From: Candidatus Parvarchaeota archaeon | Lineage (GTDB): Archaea; Micrarchaeota; Micrarchaeia; Anstonellales; VGKX01 | Length of the DNA stretch: 9,095 nucleotides | Direction of reading: 5' to 3' | Assembly (NCBI GenBank): GCA_016866895.1 | Contig: VGKX01000035.1 | Coordinates: 1-9,095 of the forward strand | Part shown: positions 1 through 4,925 of the stretch, in pieces | Layout: each line of letters starts with the position of its first letter | How positions within the stretch are numbered: the stretch's first letter is position 1 | The notes under the pieces: model-generated | Database searches by the model: none | What the model was told of the DNA's origin: nothing | The model's input: only the letters and a program-made list of their open reading frames with translations | Made by a program: the position numbers and the translations under genes

Positions 1-3
1 TAT

Positions 4-19
4 GGGCAAAGCCCGTTTT
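4..19 (+). terminator. Possible weak hairpin/T-tract at window edge
   Basis: A 4-bp stem (GGGC, AAA loop, GCCC; 4-14) is followed by G and four T. It could end a gene lying to the left of the window, because it sits just before the sec61-beta TATA box. It is short and the gene it would serve is not visible. Confidence 0.2.
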
Positions 20-26
20 CCATTAC

Positions 27-35
27 AAATTTAAA
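27..35 (+). promoter_or_regulatory. TATA box for sec61-beta, leaderless transcript
   Basis: The AT-only block AAATTTAAA is centred at position 31, 26 nt upstream of the ATG at 57. This is the usual archaeal distance from TATA box to transcription start, so the transcript should begin at or next to the start codon. No Shine-Dalgarno sequence lies between. Confidence 0.6.
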
Positions 36-56
36 CCTAGCCTGCAAACTATTCCC

Positions 57-227
57 ATGAGCCTAAAAAGAGTCGGATTTGGAATGCCGCAATCTTCTGC
101 AGGCATACTTGGGATTTCAATCGGTGAAAACCTCCAGGGCCTCAAGATGGACCCGCGCATGGTAGTTATTTTCACGGCTGTTTTTGTGCTTGCCGTAATC
201 GTGCTTGGCAAGGCCTTTGGCCAGTAG
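57..227 (+). CDS. Preprotein translocase subunit Sec61-beta (SecG-type)
   Basis: A 56-residue small subunit of the Sec protein-conducting channel, which sits in the cytoplasmic membrane with SecY and SecE. The sequence shows the archaeal Sec61-beta signature PQSSAGI at residues 11-17, a short polar cytosolic stretch with MDPR at 31-34, and one C-terminal membrane helix at about 35-51, ending in KAFGQ and a TAG stop. This is the family's usual length and tail-anchored topology. The ATG at 57 is chosen because a TATA box lies 26 nt upstream, implying a leaderless mRNA. A second in-frame ATG at 84, just before PQSSAGI, is the alternative. The frame stays open to the left edge, but without similarity. 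The gene is convergent with the HD-domain gene, with 2 nt between the stops, so its transcript must run into that gene. A T-rich stretch at 260-278 is a possible end point. Confidence 0.9.
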   Translation: MSLKRVGFGMPQSSAGILGISIGENLQGLKMDPRMVVIFTAVFVLAVIVLGKAFGQ

Positions 228-229
228 GC

Positions 230-1357
230 TCAGCCAAGCAGCTTTCTGGCTGCGACATTTACCTTTTTCTTGTCTTCCTCCCTGCAGCACACTATTATGT
301 TCTGCCTGCTGCCTGCCGCTTTCTCAAGCGAACTTACTATTGCCGAAACCCTTTCAATATGCTCAAGCCCGCCCTCAGTCTCAATTCTTATTGTTGCGGC
401 TTTGTGGAAATACGCAGGATAGTCGACAATTACATCGCAGCCGCAAGCACGTGCCAGCTTTTCCTCAAGTTCACCCGACTTTGCCTCTCCTTGCACTGCG
501 CTGTTTTTCCCGCTGGCGCCAATTGCATAGGCCTGCTTGTAAAGCCTTCGGCTCCAAAGCCTTTCAACAAGCCCCCTGCCCCCACTTGCGCCCAGGGCCT
601 GCAAAAGCTCCCAGTCGCCCATTTCAAGTGCAAGCCTGGGCTCAAATTCGCCTGTTTCAACTGCAATCCTTATTGCCTTTTGCAGCATGGCCGCGGCAAT
701 CCGGGCAGTTTTGTGGCAGTAGACAGTTGAGAACATCTGGAACCTTGCAATCAGCAGGCTTTCAGTCGCCTCAAGCCCCCCCTCCATTACGCAAAGCTTC
801 CTGCTTGAAAACTTCACCTGCGATATTATCCTTTGAGAATCTATTATCCCATATGCAACCCCGGTGTGGTAGGAGTCCCTCAAAAGGTAGTCCATCCTGT
901 CGCACCCAACATCCGAGTCTATGACCTGCCCATGGCTTTTTCCAAGAAAAAGCGCCTCTATCTCCCTTCTTGAATACCTCGAGCTTACAATGTCTGCTAC
1001 CTGCCCGCGCCTTATTTTTTCAAGCCCTATTTTCTCATGGTCGCCAAGGTAAGCCTCAAAAACAGCCTCGCCTTCATGTGAAAATGCAATGTGCCCTATG
1101 TCATGCAGCAACGCGGAAAGCCGCAGCTTTTCAGTCTCGTCTTTTGAAAGCCCGAGGGATGCGGCAAAGCTTCCTGCCAAATGCATTGCGCCAAGGGAGT
1201 GCTCAAACCTGGTGTGCATTGCGCCGGGGTAAACAAGATACGCGCAGGCCATCTGCTTTATTCCGCGCAGGCGCTGGAAATCTTGCGTGTCAATTACCTG
1301 CTGCTCAAAGTCGCTTATGCGAATCATGCCATGTATGCAATCCTTTATGCTTGCCAT
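230..1357 (-). CDS. HD-domain phosphohydrolase, SAMHD1/dGTPase-like
   Basis: A 375-residue cytosolic metal-dependent phosphohydrolase of the HD superfamily (COG1078 type), probably cleaving triphosphate from dNTPs. The N-terminus has the family opening KDCIHGMI (5-12). The metal ligands are visible in order: H53 in HTRFEHSLG, H85 and D86 in LLHDIGHIAFSH, and D153 in GCDRMDYLLRD. H89 and H94 follow the HD pair as in SAMHD1, and R154, Y157 and D161 match the SAMHD1 nucleotide-contact segment around VDKWDYFARD. The C-terminal half is a less conserved helical region. Start: ATG at 1357, which places IHG as usual. No clear TATA lies 26 nt upstream, and an A-rich stretch near 1383 is only a weak candidate. 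It lies 110 nt downstream of the winged-helix gene on the same strand and may be cotranscribed with it. The family assignment is firm; the substrate is inferred. Confidence 0.92.
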   Translation of the reverse strand: MASIKDCIHGMIRISDFEQQVIDTQDFQRLRGIKQMACAYLVYPGAMHTRFEHSLGAMHLAGSFAASLGLSKDETEKLRLSALLHDIGHIAFSHEGEAVFEAYLGDHEKIGLEKIRRGQVADIVSSRYSRREIEALFLGKSHGQVIDSDVGCDRMDYLLRDSYHTGVAYGIIDSQRIISQVKFSSRKLCVMEGGLEATESLLIARFQMFSTVYCHKTARIAAAMLQKAIRIAVETGEFEPRLALEMGDWELLQALGASGGRGLVERLWSRRLYKQAYAIGASGKNSAVQGEAKSGELEEKLARACGCDVIVDYPAYFHKAATIRIETEGGLEHIERVSAIVSSLEKAAGSRQNIIVCCREEDKKKVNVAARKLLG

Positions 1358-1467
1358 GAGAAAATTACCCTATAACTTTCTTTTGTTATGATTTTTGCCA
1401 AAATCCTTTTTCAGCAACCCCTTCACTATTCCATCCTTTTATCATATTCCGCTTTGCAACTTTGAAA

Positions 1468-2334
1468 TCACGCCTTTGCATAAGTCCCCCTTTTCTTTTC
1501 TATTGCCTCGCCCTCGTTGCTCAAAAGCGCAAGCATGACTTTTGCTGCCTGCGCCTCAACTTCAAGAAGCTTTGCAGCCTGCTCCGCGCTAAGCGCCGCC
1601 TTGCCAAGCTTTTCCAAAAATCCCTCCCTGTGGAATTCGTAAAACTGCGCTGTTGCAATGTAAAACTTCCTGTCAAACAGGCGCACACCTTTTATCTGCC
1701 CAAGCCTTATCTTCTCGGCCAGGCTTTCGCTTGCCCGCTTTGCCTCAAGCTCGTTTTCCAATACCATGTATCCGTATTTTTCAAGGTGCTCAAAACTGTT
1801 TGCAGAAAGCCTTGGCCCTGCCTGCGTTGCCTCAACTCCTGCACTCTGCTGGCCTCTCGTCCCCTGCTGGGCCTGGCCTGGCCTTTCAGCCTGCACTGTT
1901 GCCTGTGCCTCCCTCCCCTGCCTTGGTATGTGCGGGTAAATTGAGTCGGGGATGCTGTAGACCCCGGTTTTTTGGTACTTTCCGCCCCTGTACAAAAGCA
2001 CAATCTCGTCTTTGACCATCTGCTCAAGAACCTTCCTTTGCTGCTCGTCAAGCTCGCTTGCAACCTTTTCAGGCAGCCTGTTTTCAAACCTTATTGTGAT
2101 GAGCCTGTTGAGGACCTCCAGCTGCTTTTCGCTTAGCCTCGCAGCCTTCTCCTCTTTGCCCTGTTTTTGCCCGCTTTGCGCTTTTTGCTCCTGCCTTGCA
2201 GCCACAAGCACAATTTTCCCATCAGCCGCCGCTGTTGCAAGATACTGCCCTTCTTGGGCAAAAAGCCCCTGGGCGTCTGCCCCAAATTCAAGGACAACTC
2301 CGCCTTTCTCATGCCTTGCCTTCCCAACAACCAT
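1468..2334 (-). CDS. Unrecognised protein, predicted winged-helix segments and Gln/Gly-rich linker
   Basis: I do not recognise this 288-residue protein. It has no signal peptide or membrane segment. Residues 1-48 look like a small beta-rich unit (VVLEFGADAQG, KIVLVAAR). Residues 67-135 have a winged-helix pattern: helices beginning SEKQLEVLNRL and LDEQQRKVLEQMVKDE, then a wing-like LLYRGGKYQKTGVYSI. Residues 137-177 are low-complexity Gln, Gly, Ala and Pro. Residues 177-272 hold a second helical unit with LAEKIRLGQIKGVRLFDRKF, which reads like a recognition helix plus wing, then a helical tail. DNA or RNA binding is inference only. The ATG at 2334 is preferred over an in-frame TTG at 2343. 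It follows the AMMECR1 stop by 22 nt, so the two are probably cotranscribed. Upstream GCGGGTTGG is at best a weak Shine-Dalgarno sequence. Confidence 0.7.
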   Translation of the reverse strand: MVVGKARHEKGGVVLEFGADAQGLFAQEGQYLATAAADGKIVLVAARQEQKAQSGQKQGKEEKAARLSEKQLEVLNRLITIRFENRLPEKVASELDEQQRKVLEQMVKDEIVLLYRGGKYQKTGVYSIPDSIYPHIPRQGREAQATVQAERPGQAQQGTRGQQSAGVEATQAGPRLSANSFEHLEKYGYMVLENELEAKRASESLAEKIRLGQIKGVRLFDRKFYIATAQFYEFHREGFLEKLGKAALSAEQAAKLLEVEAQAAKVMLALLSNEGEAIEKKRGTYAKA

Positions 2335-2356
2335 TTTTTCCAACCCGCAAATCCTG

Positions 2357-3004
2357 TCATTTTACTTCAGCTTTCTTCTTTGCCTCAAGCCTGTGCTGCA
2401 CGACATTCCCAAGAGGCTTGCTCTCGCCAAAAACCTGCGCCTGGAACGAGAACACCTCAACATCATAGTCAAGCCAGAAGTCAAAGGGCAGCCCGGCCTT
2501 TTCGCAAGTGTAGGAAATGAATTCTGTCTCGTCCCAGCAATATTCAACCGGCACTTGCGGCAACAACAAGCCGCTGCTTTGCCCATGCCTTACAATAAGC
2601 CCGTCGCGGCCCACCTTCACAAGCCTTGGCAGCTGCGCCTTGCTCCCATATTCAATCTTTTTTGGCACGCTTAGGATGCTTACCTCAAACACAAGCCTTT
2701 GCAGCTCCTCAAGTCTCACAGGATTGAACCGCGGGTCCTCGCTGCAGGCGTTTATCGCGTTTTCAATTGTTGCCTGCGCAAGCGGGCTTGTCGGAAGCGG
2801 ATAGCCGATGCATCCTCTAAGCTCGCGGCGTGGATATGTCTGGATTGTGACAAAAACCCCGCGCGCTTCCCCAAACACGCCAACTGTGTCCTCGGGCTCT
2901 ATTTTCCTGCCTTCCTGTATGTAGTGTGTTGCCGCTTTTCTTGCAAGCCTGACTAGGGCCTGCCCGCAGGCAGGCGTGATGCTGCCGGCCTTTCCCCCCA
3001 CCAT
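2357..3004 (-). CDS. AMMECR1-domain protein
   Basis: A 215-residue AMMECR1 family protein (PF01871/TIGR00296), cytosolic. Its biochemical role is unsettled in all domains of life, and in archaea and bacteria it often neighbours Memo-like or radical SAM genes, none of which is visible here. The hallmark LRGCIG is at residues 62-67, preceded by FVTIQTYPRRE. The rest of the family pattern follows: SEDPRFNPV (88-96), FEVSILS (106-112), GRDGLIVRHGQSSGLLLPQVP (132-152) and EYCWDETEF (154-162). Length is typical, with a short Lys-rich tail. The ATG at 3004 is supported by a TATA box about 26 nt upstream, implying a leaderless mRNA. The N-terminus reads PACGQAL where relatives usually have an acidic helix cap. 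This is encoded by a perfect hairpin at 2958-2975. It leads a probable transcription unit with the winged-helix gene. Confidence 0.93.
   Translation of the reverse strand: MVGGKAGSITPACGQALVRLARKAATHYIQEGRKIEPEDTVGVFGEARGVFVTIQTYPRRELRGCIGYPLPTSPLAQATIENAINACSEDPRFNPVRLEELQRLVFEVSILSVPKKIEYGSKAQLPRLVKVGRDGLIVRHGQSSGLLLPQVPVEYCWDETEFISYTCEKAGLPFDFWLDYDVEVFSFQAQVFGESKPLGNVVQHRLEAKKKAEVK
2958..2975. repeat. Perfect 7-bp GC-rich inverted repeat inside the AMMECR1 start region
   Basis: GCCTGCC, loop CGCA, GGCAGGC forms a perfect 7-bp stem. It lies within codons 10-16 of the AMMECR1 gene, about 30-47 nt from the 5' end of the predicted leaderless mRNA. It resembles the short REP-like palindromes of type CCTGCNNGCAGG that occur scattered in some uncultured prokaryote genomes. 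Only this copy is seen in the window, so calling it a dispersed element is inference. Confidence 0.45.
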
Positions 3005-3026
3005 ATGCTTGGCTTCTCAGACTATG

Positions 3027-3038
3027 TTTTTAAATTTA
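3027..3038. promoter_or_regulatory. Shared bidirectional TATA element for the divergent genes
   Basis: TTTTTAAATTTA reads as an archaeal TATA box on both strands. On the minus strand TTTAAAAA (3027-3034) is centred 26-27 nt from the AMMECR1 ATG at 3004. On the plus strand TTTAAATT (3029-3036) is centred 23-24 nt from the ATG at 3056. The 51-nt gap holds no second AT-rich block and no Shine-Dalgarno sequence for either gene, so both mRNAs should be leaderless. Confidence 0.65.
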
Positions 3039-3055
3039 GAAGCTGGCAATAATCC

Positions 3056-3652
3056 ATGGACGTTTTTGGCAAAATCATCCTTGTTGAAAAACCCATTGCC
3101 CCAGGCAGCCTAATCGGGCAAATCAACGGCATTTTGTGCGAGCTTGGGGAGTCAAACGGCTTTACGGTTATTGCCAACCAGGATGTTGCCTGCGAATGGA
3201 TTAAGGACGGGGAGCATGTTGCAATTGAAATCCAGTTTGGCAACCCAGAAGACCACTACAAAAGCCTGAGAAAACTTTCCCTTTCCACTGCCAGGCACTG
3301 TGTCCTTGTGATTAGCAGCAAGGCAAGAAGCCTGAGCCTGCTGCAGGCCGAAAGGCTGCTTCGCGACAGGTTTTCCATCGGCCAAAAGGAATTCCTGATT
3401 TTCGACATTGAAACCGGCAAATATCTCCATGTCGCATCGCAAGGCACAAGCCACTCTCTTCCCTGTGCGCCACAAAACCAAGGAAAGCAAGGGCAGCAAA
3501 CCCAAAGCACACAAGGGCAATCAAGCCAGGGCGCCACAATCCAAAAAACAGGCAGGGGCCAAGGTGCCTTGCAGCAGTCTTCATTTGGCAGGCGCCCCCC
3601 CAGGCGCAAAATCATCTACGGCAGGAAAGGGGAACACAAAGAACAGGACTAA
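3056..3652 (+). CDS. Unrecognised protein with PD-(D/E)XK nuclease-like N-terminal domain and Gln-rich basic tail
   Basis: A 198-residue protein with no family I can name with certainty. Residues 5-125 alternate strands and helices. A GFTVIANQDVACEWI strand pair (35-49) is followed by AIEIQFGNP (56-64), a helix with K73, then CVLVIS (82-87) and FLIFDIETGKYL (113-124). D43, E58 with Q60 two residues on, and the later K73 resemble the active-site layout of PD-(D/E)XK-fold nucleases with an E-x-Q variant. This is inference from pattern. Residues 135-175 are Gln, Gly and Ser-rich and probably disordered, and the last 20 residues are Arg/Lys-rich (GRRPPRRK), a likely nucleic-acid contact. There is no signal peptide. 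The ATG at 3056 is fixed by the shared TATA box. The gene stands alone on the plus strand between minus-strand neighbours and has its own terminator. Confidence 0.75.
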   Translation: MDVFGKIILVEKPIAPGSLIGQINGILCELGESNGFTVIANQDVACEWIKDGEHVAIEIQFGNPEDHYKSLRKLSLSTARHCVLVISSKARSLSLLQAERLLRDRFSIGQKEFLIFDIETGKYLHVASQGTSHSLPCAPQNQGKQGQQTQSTQGQSSQGATIQKTGRGQGALQQSSFGRRPPRRKIIYGRKGEHKEQD

Positions 3653-3691
3653 GCAACATCGGTTGCTTAAACGAGATTGACTAATTTTTTT
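3650..3691 (+). terminator. Hairpin built on the stop codon followed by T7
   Basis: TAAGCAAC, loop ATCG, GTTGCTTA is a perfect 8-bp stem that starts with the TAA stop codon (3650-3669). Seven T follow at 3685-3691. The 15-nt spacing is long for a bacterial-type intrinsic terminator, but archaeal termination depends mainly on the T-tract. On the minus strand the order is wrong for terminating the TPR gene. Confidence 0.55.
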
Positions 3692-3710
3692 CCTTCAGAC
3701 GCAGCGGCTT

Positions 3711-4115
3711 TCAGCGGTTGTTGTAAATTTCGTTCATCTTCTTGAGCTTTTCTGCTGGCATCTTGTTGAGCATTCTTGTAAGAAGCTTCATCTGCTCCAG
3801 CTTTGACAGTTTCCCATCTTCAAGCTTGATAATATCATCAATGCTATTGGACCCTTCATAATACAAATAGAGCTTGACAAAGTCCTGGAAATTTCCAAGC
3901 CTGTTTTTTGTCAGGCAAAGCATCAGGTTCCAATGGGCGTTTGCGTCAAACCTCAACTCTTCAAGCAGGCCTGAATAGATTGAGGCAGCCTCCTCCCATT
4001 TCCCGGCCTTGAAGTACATATTGCCCATTGCCAGTTGCAGCGCAGGGTTGTCAACAAACCACTGGTATTCAACCTTTAACCCACCATACTTTTCGTCAAA
4101 CTGCTTTCTGTCCAT
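3711..4115 (-). CDS. TPR-repeat protein, likely C-terminal half of a split transglutaminase/TPR gene
   Basis: A 134-residue helical protein with one clear tetratricopeptide repeat at residues 24-57 (ALQLAMGNMYFKAGKWEEAASIY, showing the TPR pattern L..G..Y...G.WEEA...Y). A partial second repeat follows at 58-91, and a Lys-rich helical tail ends in EIYNNR. It probably forms a protein-binding surface. The ATG at 4115 or an adjacent GTG at 4118 could be the start. Neither has a Shine-Dalgarno sequence or a TATA box at the right distance, which is odd for an independent gene. The frame is open upstream for 15 more codons, to the TAG that ends the transglutaminase-like gene, and both genes are in the same frame. 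Proteins of the SirB1 type carry a transglutaminase-like domain followed by TPRs, so this may be the second half of that protein. Confidence 0.75.
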   Translation of the reverse strand: MDRKQFDEKYGGLKVEYQWFVDNPALQLAMGNMYFKAGKWEEAASIYSGLLEELRFDANAHWNLMLCLTKNRLGNFQDFVKLYLYYEGSNSIDDIIKLEDGKLSKLEQMKLLTRMLNKMPAEKLKKMNEIYNNR

Positions 4116-4163
4116 CACACTTGTGCTGATTGTAGGTTTCTGTGCTCCTGGCTGCGCGGTTGT

Positions 4164-4166
4164 CTA
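4164..4166 (-). other. In-frame TAG separating transglutaminase-like and TPR coding regions
   Basis: On the minus strand the codons read KVVPRYY, TAG, TTAQPGAQ and stay open through GTG 4118/ATG 4115 to the TPR stop at 3711. TAG lies where transglutaminase-like relatives often carry an acidic residue before TT. One G-to-T change turns GAG into TAG. It may be a true stop with reinitiation, a nonsense mutation, a readthrough site or an assembly error. Confidence 0.6.
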
Positions 4167-4796
4167 ATAATACCTTGGCACAACCTTCCCCTCCTCTTCT
4201 GTATCAACTTTTAGTACAACATGCTTTGGCAGCATCACAAGGCTTAATCCTTTTACACCGAGAATCTCCATCAAATCAGCACACAGGTACAAGCTTGCCT
4301 TGCAGTCAAGGTAATCCTTGCCTGAAAATTTCGAGTCCAAAATCTCAAACAGGCTTTCCACAACCCCTGCAAGCAAGTCTGGCTGCTGCACTACCTCTTT
4401 TTTCTCATTTAGCTGCAGTGTTGTGGGCGCATGCCTGAACTTTTTCCAAACTTCGGCCTGGATTTCCATGAAAGCTGCATCCAGCTCATCAGCAGTTCTT
4501 GGCGGCACATTCACGCCTTTTTTTGCAAGCCGCCCCCGTATTCCAATTTCTGCGCTTTCAAAAAAACCGCTGAGCTCGCCGGTTACAAAATCCTCCCGCT
4601 TTCCAACTTGCCCCTCTGAAAGCTTCTCGTATCTTGGATTTGTCTCTTGGAGCGCATCCCTCTCCTGTATGATAATTGTCCTGCACTTTGGGCCTGAAAA
4701 AAGCCCTTCCACGGCCATCCTAAACTTCTCTTTTAGTAGACTGTCACCAACTGCAATTCCTGAAGTGTCCTGTGAGGGCAGGCCGAACATGCCCAT
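4164..4796 (-). CDS. Transglutaminase-like (SirB1/Transglut_core2-type) protein, probably truncated
   Basis: A 210-residue cytosolic protein. Residues 100-160 are helical. At 164-196, DCKASLYLCADLMEILGV then VMLPKHVVLKV follow the Transglut_core2 pattern: Cys at the start of a long helix, an ExLG ending, then a strand and LPxH. C165 and H192 would be the first two members of the catalytic triad. The third acidic member is expected about 15-20 residues after the His, but the protein stops there at TAG (after VVPRYY). The frame continues after the stop into the TPR region, so the whole is probably an interrupted SirB1-type protein. The ATG at 4796 is the longest ATG start; an ATG at 4790 is the alternative. 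No clear Shine-Dalgarno sequence is seen. A TATA-like ATTTAAG (about 4899-4905) would give a leader of about 80 nt. The function of the family is poorly known, and catalysis is inferred. Confidence 0.65.
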   Translation of the reverse strand: MGMFGLPSQDTSGIAVGDSLLKEKFRMAVEGLFSGPKCRTIIIQERDALQETNPRYEKLSEGQVGKREDFVTGELSGFFESAEIGIRGRLAKKGVNVPPRTADELDAAFMEIQAEVWKKFRHAPTTLQLNEKKEVVQQPDLLAGVVESLFEILDSKFSGKDYLDCKASLYLCADLMEILGVKGLSLVMLPKHVVLKVDTEEEGKVVPRYY

Positions 4797-4896
4797 GCCG
4801 CCGCTTTTGGCTTCATTTTCTTTTTTCTGTCCCTAAACCATTTTGCGCACCAGTTAACCGTTTGCCTTTTTCAGGCGTCAAAAGCTAAAGCTTCCA

Positions 4897-4910
4897 ACTT
4901 AAATGTATTT
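4897..4910 (-). promoter_or_regulatory. Possible TATA box upstream of the transglutaminase-like gene
   Basis: The minus strand reads AATACATTTAAGTT, the only AT-rich block between the 811-residue gene and the next start at 4796. It would start transcription near 4875, giving a leader of about 80 nt. No T-tract separates it from the 811-residue gene, so readthrough from that gene is the alternative. Confidence 0.3.
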
Positions 4911-4925
4911 TTTCTCCCCTAGTGT

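Noticed and set aside
205..924. 239-residue plus-strand open frame
   Set aside because: It lies entirely over the HD-domain gene, whose catalytic motifs are intact on the other strand. Its Ser/Pro/Leu/Cys-rich composition is typical of an antisense shadow.
1358..1467. Leaderless promoter for the HD gene
   Set aside because: The block about 26 nt upstream (AACAAAAGAAA) is A-rich but not TATA-like, and TTATAG is only about 15 nt from the ATG. No site could be assigned with confidence.
1840..1925. Possible tandem repeat in the GC-rich stretch of the winged-helix gene
   Set aside because: It encodes a Gln/Gly/Ala/Pro low-complexity linker. I saw no regular period, so it was not called as a repeat.
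2012..2674. 220-residue plus-strand open frame
   Set aside because: It overlaps the winged-helix and AMMECR1 genes in antisense and has a low-complexity Ser/Phe/Leu composition. No promoter or ribosome binding site was seen.
3152..3615. Three minus-strand open frames of 90-122 residues
   Set aside because: They are antisense to the nuclease-like gene, which has a well-placed promoter and terminator, and they show no recognisable motif.
4164..4166. TAG recoded as pyrrolysine genome-wide
   Set aside because: TAG also ends sec61-beta (225-227), L12 (7571-7573, right after the conserved LFG end) and the 811-residue gene (4926-4928). It is a working stop here, so at most site-specific readthrough is possible.
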